Origin: a cyanobacterium PCC 7702
Lineage (GTDB): Bacteria > Cyanobacteriota > Cyanobacteriia > Cyanobacteriales > Nostocaceae
Direction: 5' to 3'
DNA length: 64,000 nucleotides
Assembly: GCA_000332255.1 (NCBI GenBank)
Contig: KB235926.1
Coordinates: forward strand, 3,811,018-3,875,017
Notes under the pieces: generated by a model
What the model saw: the letters and a program-made list of their open reading frames with translations, nothing else
The model's database searches: none
Told to the model about the DNA's origin: nothing
Shown: positions 36,577 to 46,375 of the stretch, piece by piece
How the letters are laid out: every line of letters begins with the position of its first letter
Position numbering within the stretch: the first letter of the stretch is position 1
Translations under genes and position numbers: made by a program

Positions 36577-37264
36577 GATAGTTGAGTTTTAAGCTAGAGG
36601 TAATGCGGTTGGTGGAATTTTAAGTTTAATGTTTATCTGTACCAATTCAACAAGCAATATCCATTTGCCTATCAAACACTAGACCAGCTATACCTCTTGT
36701 GATTTGATCGCAGAGAACCTCAGCTTGCAGCACAAACCTTCTATATCTGAAGGCGTAGGCTCAAATTTGGTACCGCTTTTTCGGTAAATATAAACCATTA
36801 GTGGCACCAACACCTATTATTTAATTATTAAAAATTTCTGGAAGTAGCGCTAACTAAGCACCACAGATACTTTTTAAGTAATTGTACTCACTTACCTGCA
36901 ACTTGCAAGCAAGGGATAAGTAAAATCTCGATGAAGATTGGGAAGGGCTAAAGTAAAGCCATAACTACGAACTTTTTGTAATCAGCGATTTTTCGGTCTC
37001 TTCTCCAACTGAAGATTTCACTGCAAACTTTTACTGTTTGTGAAGATAGTATTATTTTTTCACATATTTTTTCTCAGTCCATTAGAGGATGAGAGATAGA
37101 TTTTATTTGATGTGTGTTAATGCATTCAATACGCCGTTTTGCGGATAAAAAATTATTTTATTACTTATTTTTTAAGTAATCTATTGCTGCTTATAATTTA
37201 GAGGAATATTTATCTGCGAACCTTTCAAAACAAAGTCCTTCGGGAGAAAAGGGATCTAGTTTCG
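36577..37264. other. Long intergenic region, no gene seen
   Basis: About 690 bp of AT-rich DNA between serA and the Slr1339-like gene. No ORF with protein-like composition was seen on either strand. It must hold the serA promoter near 36600-36700 and the 3' end of the leftward hypothetical gene at its right. Confidence 0.6.
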
Positions 37265-37561
37265 CTAGCCAATATTCGGCATTTTTCTCAATATTTGTAG
37301 TTGCTCACTATGACAATTTTCTAAAGAAAAACCCTGTTTTTCTTCTAACTCTTGAAGTCGTTTTAATTCTTTTCTTAGTTCTTGTTTTTGAAAATCAGCT
37401 TTGATTTCTGCCAGTAAATCATCTATATCATCTATAAATGAGTCTGATTTAAATTTTGGTTGAACAGCTGGTCTAGTTGGTGTTGGCTTTGACTGATCGG
37501 ATTGGTTTTCTGATTGTAATTCGGCTTTTAATTCAGCCAATAATTTATCAATAGGGTCCAT
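37265..37561 (-). CDS. Slr1339-like cyanobacterial protein
   Basis: A 98-residue acidic, helical protein with two related helices: MDPIDKLLAELKAELQSEN at the N-terminus and IDDIDDLLAEIKADFQK in the middle. They are separated by a Pro-rich linker, with a basic RKELKRLQELEEKQG segment after. This resembles the cyanobacterial family around Slr1339, reported as salt-stress related. It lies 40 nt downstream of a vWA gene on the same strand. Family assignment is from memory of motif pattern. Confidence 0.6.
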   Translation of the reverse strand: MDPIDKLLAELKAELQSENQSDQSKPTPTRPAVQPKFKSDSFIDDIDDLLAEIKADFQKQELRKELKRLQELEEKQGFSLENCHSEQLQILRKMPNIG

Positions 37562-37601
37562 AATTCAATTTTTCAGTAGTAATAATTGTATGGCAAAAAT
37601 T

Positions 37602-38207
37602 TTAATCTTTAATGGCATTGAGCAGTACTTCGGACAGTGTCATGTCTTCCATATCTTCTATAGTTACCGTGTCACAAATATCGAATTGAGCGCCAGCACT
37701 TTGCAGTTCATCGTCAAGCACTTGCAAAAAACGAGTAGCTTGTGGATCTTTACCAACTTGAATAAAGGAAATAGCTAATTCTTCATCGCGTTCTATACGT
37801 CGAGAAGCTTCAATTATGACCTTCATGACTGCCTTGCGGTCATCTGGTTCGCCATCGGTGACAACTAAAATTGTTTCACCATTAACTTTAGTTTGACCAT
37901 TTTTTTTCCGTTCAAAGTAATTATCAGTAGCGTGTTTCAATACTCCTGCTAAATCTGTACTACCAGAGGGTTCATTTTCTTGGAAAATTTGTGAAACTTT
38001 GCTGGATGTTACATTTTCGTAGCGTTTGAATTTGCCAGAAAATACGTAAACAGTGATGCCATCGGGATCTAATTGTTCACATTTACTTGCCAGTGCAAAG
38101 GTAGATTCTCGAGCTGCTACCCATCTAGTTTTACCACCTTTTTGATCTGGCGTTGCCATGCTGCCACTTTTATCAATGATTAGGGTATAGTCACGATTTT
38201 GCAACAT
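37602..38207 (-). CDS. vWA-domain protein
   Basis: A 201-residue single-domain von Willebrand factor A protein. The MIDAS motif is complete: DKSGS in TLIIDKSGSMATPD, the Thr in SGSTDLAGVL, and the Asp in LVVTDGEPDD. Such cytoplasmic vWA proteins usually partner with a MoxR or other AAA ATPase or act in metal or tellurite stress; no such partner is adjacent. A decayed tandem copy lies at 38268-38872. Confidence 0.9.
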   Translation of the reverse strand: MLQNRDYTLIIDKSGSMATPDQKGGKTRWVAARESTFALASKCEQLDPDGITVYVFSGKFKRYENVTSSKVSQIFQENEPSGSTDLAGVLKHATDNYFERKKNGQTKVNGETILVVTDGEPDDRKAVMKVIIEASRRIERDEELAISFIQVGKDPQATRFLQVLDDELQSAGAQFDICDTVTIEDMEDMTLSEVLLNAIKD

Positions 38208-38267
38208 TTTTTTGCTCTCTAAAGGCGGTCCTAAAGTGATAAATTTTTAGCTTCTCTATTGTGTTAA

Positions 38268-38872
38268 TTAATCAGTAATAGCATTCATTAAAACTTCTGA
38301 GAAGCTCATATCCTCCATATTTTCAATAGTTATGGTGTCGCAAATATCAAATTTGGCACCAACGTTTTGCATTTGGTCATCCAAAGCTTTGAGAAATTTA
38401 GTTGCTTGCAAATCTTTACCAACTTGAATAAAAGAAATAGCTAATTCTTCATCGCGTTCCATTTGGTGAGTGGCGTTGATGATAACTTCAAATACTGCTC
38501 TGCGGTCGTCAGGTTCGCCGTCAGTAACAACTAAAATTGTTTCTCCGTTGGGTTTAGTTGTACCAGCTGCTTTGCGTTGAAAGTAATTATTAATAGCATC
38601 TTGAAGTACGCTTGCTAAATTGGTTGTACCCGCGGGATCGTTTTCACGGAATATTTGTTCTACTTTCCCTGCGGTCACGTTATCCTAGCGTTTGAATCTT
38701 CCGGAAAATACGTAGACAGCAATAGCATCGGGATCGAACTGTTTGCATTTTCTTGCTAACCGGCCAGAGTAGATTCTTGGACGATTTCCCATCGACTTCT
38801 ACCGCTTGTTTGGTCGGGGGTGGACATGCTCCCACTTTTATCAAGAATTAACGTGTAGTCGCGATCGCTCAT
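38268..38872 (-). pseudogene. Second vWA-domain gene, frameshifted and with a nonsense codon
   Basis: From ATG 38872 the frame reads MSDRDYTLILDKSGSMSTPD with an intact MIDAS start, then leaves frame after QESTLAG near 38755-38765, hitting a TAG. The correct frame resumes LARKCKQFDPDAIAVYVFSG, with a second lesion TAG at 38685-38687 (Tyr in the paralogue). After that the remaining 136 codons are intact to 38268, including LVVTDGEPDD. It is a tandem duplicate of the gene at 37602-38207, about two thirds identical by eye. Confidence 0.85.
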
Positions 38873-38999
38873 TATGAATTTCCTTTTTTTGCGAGCTTGT
38901 GGTTTTAGTCTAGTCTAAGCGACTTTCGAGCGCGTGGTGTTTTAAGCTTTGTATCAATTTTGCTACTTAAATTTTTCCCTGAGTTTTGATTTTCAGTTC

Positions 39000-39818
39000 T
39001 TAATTTTCTTCTGCTGCTGGTAGTGGAAATCTTTCGCCAGCTAAGTAAGCTTGAAAATTTTTTTGGAAATAAAGCCATGAAGTCATATCTTCTACATCAT
39101 CTGAAAAGGATTTTGGAGCAGTTTTATACAAAGGTACACGGGTATTAATTTCATCTTTCAGCAGGGGCGGTAAATCCTCAAAACTACTGACTTTGCTTCC
39201 CCAAGCACTGTAGATCAGATAACCAGGGCGATCGCCCATGTTCATCCAAGGAAGCCATTGACCGATGCGATCCCAGCTCAGTTTTAATTGAGAAACTGAG
39301 GATAGTTGCGTGTTGAACAAATCTGCTGTGGGAACAGTGATTTTAAACAACTCTGCAGCTTGGTAGGTAGGTTGAGGACTGTATTTAGCTAATTTAGAAT
39401 CTTGGGTTAGGGGATTGCTATAAGTGGGAAATATGTCAAATGTAAAAGTTGTGCTATCACCGTCTACGATAGCGGGAAACTTACCTTGAAAATGACCTTG
39501 GACGGGACTGTTAGCTACATGCATAACCGGAACTGTTTCTCCTGTCCAGGGATTTTCCCACTTGTGCAAAATTTCTTCTGTTTCGGGATTGAGATAATAA
39601 GTCAGTTCTCGAGAGGTAAAATTCCAGCTTTCCTCAGGAGCGGGAATACACCTGCTAACATTCATGCCAACAATTTTAAATAGTAGTTTTTGCTTTTCGT
39701 TGGGAATAAAAGCGTATATTTTGCCTATCCACATCAAAAAGCTGGATTCTTGGGGATCGAGGGAAGAACGAGTTTTGACCCAGTAGCAAGCGTCCAGTTC
39801 TTGGATTTGGGCAACCAT
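39000..39818 (-). CDS. DUF1838-family protein
   Basis: A 272-residue protein with ELTYYLNPETEEILHKWENP, TGETVPVMHVANSPVQGHF and LSWDRIGQWLPWMNMGDRPG, the conserved blocks of DUF1838. There is no signal peptide or membrane helix. The function of the family is not established. Upstream intergenic sequence shows no clear operon partner. Confidence 0.85.
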   Translation of the reverse strand: MVAQIQELDACYWVKTRSSLDPQESSFLMWIGKIYAFIPNEKQKLLFKIVGMNVSRCIPAPEESWNFTSRELTYYLNPETEEILHKWENPWTGETVPVMHVANSPVQGHFQGKFPAIVDGDSTTFTFDIFPTYSNPLTQDSKLAKYSPQPTYQAAELFKITVPTADLFNTQLSSVSQLKLSWDRIGQWLPWMNMGDRPGYLIYSAWGSKVSSFEDLPPLLKDEINTRVPLYKTAPKSFSDDVEDMTSWLYFQKNFQAYLAGERFPLPAAEEN

Positions 39819-40069
39819 GGCGTATTTCCTTACAGTAACTTAAATTAACGATACCTGCAAAGATAGGTTTTCGATCTAGTTGTTGATCCGCTAAATTTGA
39901 ACTACTGGTAGGGGGGAAACCAATTGCATCTAGCTTAGTGATTCCGCTTTTTTTAACAATTGGTACAGCGACCGCAAAGCGCGATCGCTACCAACCGTAC
40001 TTGCTTTTGTGTACCCGCAAATTAATATTTTTTACTATTAATTCAGTGTTCTTTTGGTTGGAAGTCAGT

Positions 40070-40974
40070 CTAGTAAATTAGCATACCAAGTATTTTTGCT
40101 GCTTGCCTTGCCAAGTCCCAGATATCTTGGGTTGTGATTCCGCTAGTACCGAGCCAGTTGCCACTAGTGCCAGTATAGTCTTGTATAGGCTTCAACAAAT
40201 TTCCATCTGTTGGGGGAGCTGGTTTGTAATCTTGGAAACGATCTCGGTCTACTTGGCGTGCTAGTGTTCGCTCTTCCAACTCTGGAGTTAATATTTTCTC
40301 TAAAGCCAAAAGATGACTAGCTTGACCGACGATGATTTCCCGCTGCGGTTTTTCTACCAACCCAGCTATTGCCTTAGCTACGTCTTTTGGTGGATATATG
40401 GGGCTGAGTGGTTTGATTTTCCTACCGGTATAGTTGCCTGCGTGCTGAAATATTGATGTCTTAATTGATGCTATTAAACGGTGCAAACGTGAATGTCGGG
40501 GTTGTTTTCCAGGTATAATTCCATACGTAAAGACTCCGATAGACCCCAAATGACGTATTTCCTGAGCGGATAGTATACGGTTGACCCGTGATTGCTACAA
40601 TTAAGGAAACTCTTGATTAAGATACCGTTTACCTGCTGGCGAAAATAAGGTAAAGCTGCACGAGCGCCGTAAATGTAACCAAATAAGTTTATATCGATTA
40701 CCCGTTGAAAAGCTTCTGCAGGTACTTGCTTGAAGGGACCGAACGCAGCGACACCAGCATTGTTCACCCACACATCCAGGCGACCGAAACTCTCCACAGC
40801 GCAACGTGCTAGAGCGCGGACAGCTGTACGGCTAAAGCTTTTTCACCCAAACGTTCGCATTCTTGAGCAACTTCTTGCAAAGCTGCAACAGTCGTGCTGC
40901 TAGCACTACTATTGCACGTTGTTTGGCAAGTTCAATGGTGCTGGCGCGTCTAATTCTACTATTGCTGTGGACAT
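40070..40974 (-). pseudogene. Decayed short-chain dehydrogenase/reductase (SDR)
   Basis: Pieces in successive frames spell an SDR: LAKQRAIVVLAAR, then ALQEVAQECERLGEKALAVQ, then VESFGRLDVWVNNAGVAAFG, then YVIWGLSESLRMELYLENNP, then SIFQHAGNYTGRKIKPLSP and the C-terminal DVAKAIAGLVEKPQREIIVG. At least three frame changes are needed: in the NAD-binding start, near 40600, and a one-base loss near 40480. The GxxxGxG nucleotide motif is missing. The NNAG and YxxxK-like regions are out of phase. Not functional. Confidence 0.85.
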
Positions 40975-41307
40975 ATTACTTGCTCCCTTTTTTCTCACCT
41001 TGGAAAGGAAAATAGAGTTAACAGAGATTTGTGGGCGATCGCATTTTTGCTTTTTCCCTACTTAATAGAAATTTTTTCTGCAATTAAATTTCCTCTATCC
41101 AAGGAGTGAATCAGTTCGGTAAGTTTTACAGGCAAAAATAAGGCGCTTTGGAGCGCCTGCACTACACGAGAAAACGACTTGTTGAGGTAGAGAGGAGGTA
41201 TTCTACCTCAATACATTCAGGGTGTTGAAATATAAACGATACCACGGACAATCCTACAGCACTACAACAGCAATAGTCTTTTAAGATTTCAATTTTTCAA
41301 TTTACTT
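40975..41307. other. Intergenic region with terminator
   Basis: No ORF seen. It contains the terminator described at 41132-41158, a HIP1 site, and AT-rich spacer. Confidence 0.6.
41132..41158 (-). terminator. Rho-independent terminator (leftward)
   Basis: On the minus strand AGGCGCT pairs with AGCGCCT around a CCAA loop and is followed by TATTTTTG. It lies about 150 nt beyond the stop of the OppC-like permease and should end that transcript. Confidence 0.8.
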
Positions 41308-42426
41308 CTACCTTTGCAAACTGCGGGGATCGAGGGCGTCTCGGAGACCGTCACCTAGCAAGTTGAACGCCAATACTGTCAAAATAATCACAAGCGCTGG
41401 CGGCCAAACCAACCAAGGTTGCAGTACTAAAATTGAGGCATTAGTTGCTAGTGATAGCATATTACCCCAAGATGGATCTGGTTGTTGAATGCCCAACCCT
41501 ATCAGACTCAGTACTGCTTCTGCACCAATAAAACTAGGAACTGCAAGGGTAGCAGAGATAATTACGTAGGTAGCAGTCTGCGGTAAAACGTGGCGAATGA
41601 TGATATATATGGGCTTAGCACCCATTGCTTTTGCTGCTTGCACAAATTCTCGCTCTTTGATGGAGAGTACCTGTCCGCGAATTACTCGTGCTAACCCAGC
41701 CCAACTGATAAATGATGTAATCAATACAATGAGCAAAAAACGTTGGGTATTGGATAATTTAGGTGGTAAAACAGCACCTAAAGTTACCAAAAGATAAATG
41801 CTGGGAAAAGTCATCAGTACTTCAGCCAGACGCATGATGATAGTATCGATCCAGCCTCCAAAGTAGCCAGAAATTCCACCAATAATCATTCCCAAGGGAA
41901 AAGTAAGGACCACTCCCACGATCCCGACAAACAAGCTGATTCGACCACCGTGCACTAAACGACTAAATTGATCGCGTCCTTGATCGTCAGTTCCGAGAAT
42001 ATTTATTTTTGTACCGTTAGTAGTACCAAACAAATGCCAGTCTAGGGAAATACCGGGGATAATGGTAACTTCATCCCACTTGGGTGGAAGTGGCAAATTT
42101 AACTGAAACAAATGGTATTCTGCACCTTTAACAAATAACCGTACACCAGCAGGTTTGCTTTTATCTACAATCAATTCGCGATCGCCTGTTTCTAAATTTG
42201 TGTCTCCTTGAATTGTTGGATAAACATGAGGACCAATAAATTCCCCGGAATTCGAGAACCAGTAAATTTTTGTCGGCGGTAGTAGGGAACCATTGGGTTG
42301 AGAGGCGTTGGGATCGTAAGGAGCAACAAAATCAGCTGCAATAACTGTGGTATAAAAGAATAAAAGCAAAATTGCTCCCAATCGCGCCAGGGGATTTTTT
42401 TGAAGTCTTTGCCACCAATTTGTCAT
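41308..42426 (-). CDS. Oligopeptide/dipeptide-type ABC permease (OppC/DppC-like)
   Basis: A 372-residue inner-membrane permease. A first helix (LGAILLLFFYTTVIAADF) is followed by an unusually large periplasmic loop of about 130 residues. The ILGTDDQGRDQFSRLVHGG block and the MetI core follow, with an EAA-type loop REFVQAAKAMGAKPIYIII. WGNMLSLATN and the C-terminal FNLLGDGLRDALDPR complete the family pattern. No partner OppB, OppD/F or binding protein is adjacent, so the transporter is assembled from genes elsewhere. Confidence 0.9.
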   Translation of the reverse strand: MTNWWQRLQKNPLARLGAILLLFFYTTVIAADFVAPYDPNASQPNGSLLPPTKIYWFSNSGEFIGPHVYPTIQGDTNLETGDRELIVDKSKPAGVRLFVKGAEYHLFQLNLPLPPKWDEVTIIPGISLDWHLFGTTNGTKINILGTDDQGRDQFSRLVHGGRISLFVGIVGVVLTFPLGMIIGGISGYFGGWIDTIIMRLAEVLMTFPSIYLLVTLGAVLPPKLSNTQRFLLIVLITSFISWAGLARVIRGQVLSIKEREFVQAAKAMGAKPIYIIIRHVLPQTATYVIISATLAVPSFIGAEAVLSLIGLGIQQPDPSWGNMLSLATNASILVLQPWLVWPPALVIILTVLAFNLLGDGLRDALDPRSLQR

Positions 42427-42562
42427 AAATCTTGAAATTATTCCTAAAACTTTACTATGCTTGCTGTTCGTTTGAAGTATTTGTTCAAAAAACCTGCGGA
42501 CACCTCCAGATTTTTGTTAATAGTAAGTAAGTTCGGTTTTGCCAGGACTGCTATGGGATTTT

Positions 42563-43435
42563 TTAAATATGCAGTTGCTCAACCGCAGACGACTTGTCTT
42601 GGGGTATTTCATGTTCTACAACAAACACGTTGGAATAGAGATTAGCAAGAAACTGTTTTCCTTGTTGTGTTAAAGACAGATAGCGCAGTGCATCTTGAAT
42701 GTAGGGATAAACAACGTTCCAATAAAACTTTGCATAGTTCTTGCGCAAATCAGCAGGTGTTTTATACCCCAAAACTTTATTCATCCCGGTTTCTTCAAAC
42801 TCGTAGAACAAACAAGTAATTTTTTTTAAATAGCGGGGGTCACTTAATTGACCGATCAAATCTGCAGCACGCACCAAAGCTGGATAGGTATCTGTACATT
42901 GGCGATCGTCAGCAGTTGGAACTGGAAAACGAGTTAATTCAATATTACTCTTAATAACTTCTGAGTCTATCAGTTTGTGACCGCCAAAGCGCTCATCGAT
43001 GAAAAGTTTTGCCCTGTCTACATGATATGGTGTCAAACTAGCGTCAGAAGTCCCAGGATCTAGGCGAATCATGACGCTATCCTTACCCGTAGCATACAAG
43101 CCTTCTAACTCTCGATCTTGACGGCAAACACCTTTAACATAACCGATATCGTGGCACACTAAAGAAATTAAAAAATGTAACCAATCTTCACTAGAAACTC
43201 CACCTTCTCGAATATGTTTTCCACGTAAAATTTCTTGTCCGACTAAGGTGACGAGAATCGAGTGCTCGACATTGTGGTACAGGGCGTCACTGTTGGCGAT
43301 ATTTTCTAAAGCCATGTTCCCTGCCCAAGCAATAATATCTTGATAGTCGCTTTTGAAGCAACCGTAGGTACGATAGTAGCCTTCTCGAATTTGCTTGACA
43401 AAAGCGTCTATTAATATTTCTGTAGCATTGAACAT
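42563..43435 (-). CDS. HD-domain metal-dependent phosphohydrolase
   Basis: A 290-residue HD-superfamily protein. HNVEHSILVTLVGQEI supplies the first His, FLISLVCHDIGYVKGVC carries the HD doublet, and PALVRAADLIGQLSDPRYL the last Asp, giving the H...HD...D metal set. Resembles cyanobacterial Npun-type HD proteins; the nucleotide or other substrate is not known. No regulatory domain is fused. The start is an ATG at 43435. Confidence 0.85.
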   Translation of the reverse strand: MFNATEILIDAFVKQIREGYYRTYGCFKSDYQDIIAWAGNMALENIANSDALYHNVEHSILVTLVGQEILRGKHIREGGVSSEDWLHFLISLVCHDIGYVKGVCRQDRELEGLYATGKDSVMIRLDPGTSDASLTPYHVDRAKLFIDERFGGHKLIDSEVIKSNIELTRFPVPTADDRQCTDTYPALVRAADLIGQLSDPRYLKKITCLFYEFEETGMNKVLGYKTPADLRKNYAKFYWNVVYPYIQDALRYLSLTQQGKQFLANLYSNVFVVEHEIPQDKSSAVEQLHI

Positions 43436-43615
43436 ACTGGTTACTCAGTTAGATAAATGTCCGATCGGATATTCAAACATGTTTGCGTCAGGACTTGAGT
43501 ACGTAATTATCGCATTTATTTTACTTAATTTTGACAGTATAAAAGTTTCACGACCACTTCCAAGCTACAGCTAGGTTATAATGATGTTGAACCTAGTTTA
43601 AAGACGAAGTTATTT

Positions 43616-43687
43616 GCGGGTGTAGTTCAGTGGTAGAACGTCAGCTTCCCAAGCTGAATGTCGTGGGTTCGAGTCCCATTACCCGCT
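43616..43687 (+). tRNA. trnG: tRNA-Gly (anticodon CCC)
   Basis: The 72-nt sequence folds into a complete cloverleaf: acceptor stem GCGGGTG/TACCCGC, D arm with GTTCAGTGGTAGAAC, anticodon stem TCAGC/GCTGA around loop TTCCCAA (anticodon CCC), T arm with GGGTTCGAGTCCC, and discriminator T. No CCA is encoded. Gly-CCC reads GGG codons. Confidence 0.97.
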
Positions 43688-44432
43688 TGCAATCTCAAAA
43701 CTGAAGACACAAAAATAGGAAAAGGAAGACAAAGATGATGAAGATCTCTAGTTTTCTTTCCTTCTTTGTCTTCCACAAGAGCATGAGAAACCTGTGTCTG
43801 GGGAGATTTATAACAATCTTAAAGCTTCCACCCAAGTAGACTAGGAAACGAAAGTTACTATTGCAGACATTGGTGGGCGATCGCTTGCGCGCTGTGTTTT
43901 CCCTACCAAACTCACAAAATCACCTTGTCCAACCCGCCAAAGATTTTTGAGCATTTCCATTAAATATGTCTGTCTGTGTCTGTCTGCTTTGCCAAAGGAA
44001 GCCTAACACTAAAAAATAAGAAATCTCTAAGTAAAAACTAAGAAACATGCATGCAATTATTGAAATAACGCTACACAAACTTTATCTCCTTGTTAGAATT
44101 TTAGTAGCAGTGGCAACTTGTCTCTTGTTCATAAAAATTTTATAAATATGGAAAATAATTCTTTGGTTGAAAAATACTATAAATTCTAATTTCTCGAATT
44201 TCGACGACAATTGATTAGTTAAATTTTCCGCAGTATTTTGAAGATTTCAATAAGAAGATAAATTAATTCTCAATTGCCTGCAATACAATTCCCAAAATCC
44301 TGCTATAAATGGCAGTATACTTGACTACAGCTAAGCCATCTAATTTCTTTATCAAGTCTTATGAAAACGAAAAATACCATTTCATAGTAAAGCTTACCTT
44401 GAGGAAAGAGTATCAAAGTTTTTTACAACTAC
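43688..44432. other. Intergenic region, no gene seen
   Basis: About 740 bp after tRNA-Gly. There is a pyrimidine/purine-rich segment just after the tRNA (about 43700-43790) and a TGTCTGTC repeat near 43970-43990. No ORF with protein-like composition. The right-hand part may include the remnant of the IS630 element, but no DDE motifs were recognised. Confidence 0.5.
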
Positions 44433-44852
44433 CTATTTATGAGCAATTCTGTTTGTTTTTTGGTTGTAGATATGCTCAGTTTTGAGTATGTTGGCGTAGT
44501 AGTTTTTTTTACGTTTTAAGTTCATCTGTTGCAAAATGCGTCCCATTGTGGAGCGACTGACGCGTATTTGTATTTTTTGATATAGTATTTCGCACAACTC
44601 TTCTAAGGTAGCGTTTTTATTCTCAATTGCTAGTTGTCTTAGCAAGTCTAACTGTTCTTCAGTCAACAGTCTTGGTTTTCCTCCTCCATGCGGCTTCTTG
44701 GCTATTGTACCTTCTTTTTGGTAACGTTTAAGCAGAGTTTGAATAAAGCTCTTGCTAACACCAAAGCGTTTTGCCAGCTGACGTTGAGAAATCCGTTCTT
44801 TTTCATAGATTTCGATAATTTTTTGCCGCAAATCTAACGAGTAAGGTTTCAT
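44433..44852 (-). mobile_element. IS630-family transposase N-terminal ORF (partial element)
   Basis: A 139-residue ORF with the IS630-type double HTH: MKPYSLDLRQKIIEIYEKER, QLAKRFGVSKSFIQTLLKRY, then a PHGGGKPRLLTEEQL hinge and a winged segment LEELCEILYQ, VSRSTMGRILQQMNLKRKKN. In intact elements a second ORF or frame gives the DDE catalytic domain; beyond the end here (FY-type ILKTEHIYNQ tail) no DDE residues are seen. The element is therefore truncated or so decayed that only the DNA-binding half remains. Confidence 0.8.
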
Positions 44853-45523
44853 TTTTATTTCTAGACTTTGGACAAACAGTCCTTGATAATGTCCTAAATC
44901 TTCTCAGTCTATAGATTCAAAAAGAAAAATACAGTCAAGCGATCGGTAGTCTGGCGATCGCTCGAGATCTTGTCGCATCTTTGATTAACTAATAGTTACA
45001 GAGCCTTGTGGATGTGGTAGTGGGATAAATTCAAAATCGAAGTTATTATCAGGCTGGGTAATTCTAATAATTTCCAGACATATTTGCAATCAAACACTCA
45101 CTACATTTAGAAACTAAAGTAGTGCAAACCAATAAGAAATTTATAAGAAGAAAATATTTTAACTTTGCTAATGACAAATTTGTATTGCATGCAATTAGGA
45201 AATAGTGCAGAAAGCCATTTTCCAAATTCCAACTATTAGTGTTAAATAGTGGTATCAAGCAAAGTAGAGAGTGTTCTGCTCCAGAAGAAAGCACCTACTG
45301 ACTGAAAATTTGACCAAAAAATCAAAACCTCATAAGCAATTATATGCTGAGAAGAATAGCTCAAGCCCGTTCATAAAAAGTAGCTTCAAAAAATAATCAC
45401 TGGTTAAGCAATCTGCAGAAGCTAACTTAATTAACTTCACAAATCGTCGAGTAATTTTAGCCAATTTGGTGGCTAATCAATGATTTTTATAATCAAAAAT
45501 TCTAGGGCATTAGAGACATAAAC
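44853..45523. other. Intergenic region before the polysaccharide cluster
   Basis: About 670 bp, AT-rich. A 76-codon minus frame at 45064-45294 has no recognisable features and is not called. The promoter of the polysaccharide cluster should lie at its right end. Confidence 0.5.
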
Positions 45524-46239
45524 ATGAAAAGAGTAAGACTGTTGAATATTGAAATTAGTAATGTAACTCTAAAAGAAGTGTTGCAAAATCTTCAGTCGGG
45601 AATTGTATTTACACCTAATGTAGATCACCTCATGAAATTACAATCAGATCAGGAATTTTTTCAGGTATATAAAATTGCCGATTATGTATTGTGCGACAGT
45701 CAAATTATTAAGTATGCGGCGAGATTTTTAGGTATATCAATTCCCGAGAAAATTGCTGGTTCTGATTTTTTCCCGCTTTTTATAATTATCACAAGCATAA
45801 CCAGGAAATTAAAATATTTTTATTAGGAGGATTAAATGGTGTTGCGGCTCAAGCCCAGGATCGAATTAATAAAAAATTGGGAATAAACATGATTGTAGAT
45901 TCCTATTCTCCCTCTTGGGGATTTGAAAATGACAAACAAGAGTGTCAAAAAATAGTGGAAATGATTAATCTTTCCCAAGCTACAGTCTTAGCAATTGGAG
46001 TGGGAGCACCCAAGCAAGAAAAATGGATATATAAATACAGAAATCAACTGCCAAATATCAAAATATTTTTGGCAATAGGCGCAACTATTGATTTTGAAGC
46101 AGGTCATGTCAAAAGAGCCCCAAAATGGATGAGAGAAGTGGGATTGGAATGGTTGCACAGACTAATATCAGAACCAAGAAGGTTATGGAAAAGATATTTG
46201 CTAGAAGATATACCTTTTTTTTGGTTAATTCTGAAATAA
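45524..46239 (+). pseudogene. WecG/TagA/CpsF-family glycosyltransferase, frameshifted
   Basis: The first frame (ATG 45524) gives LNIEISNVTLKEVLQNL, FTPNVDHLMKLQSDQEFFQV and ADYVLCDSQIIKYAARFLG, then loses phase at a T-run near 45778-45783. The second frame continues YNYHKHNQEIKIFLLGGLNG, INKKLGINMIVDSYSP and the family hallmark AIGVGAPKQEKWIYKYR, through VKRAPKWMREVGLEWLHRL. Together these make a normal GT26 enzyme of about 238 residues, which adds an N-acetylhexosamine to a lipid-linked sugar early in polysaccharide synthesis. One base restores it, so a recent lesion or sequencing error is possible. Confidence 0.88.
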
Positions 46240-46375
46240 AAATTAAATCTATATCAAACGCCTTTTCCCAAGATGCAAATTTCAGATCTATGTGAGATCA
46301 AAAAAGAAAGGTTGGATGATATAGCATTTTAAGCAAGCACTAATTGCCGGTAAACCTAGACAAAATTGATATATC

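Noticed and set aside
45064-45294. 76-codon minus frame before the polysaccharide cluster
   Set aside because: Hydrophobic but with no recognisable features and no ribosome site.
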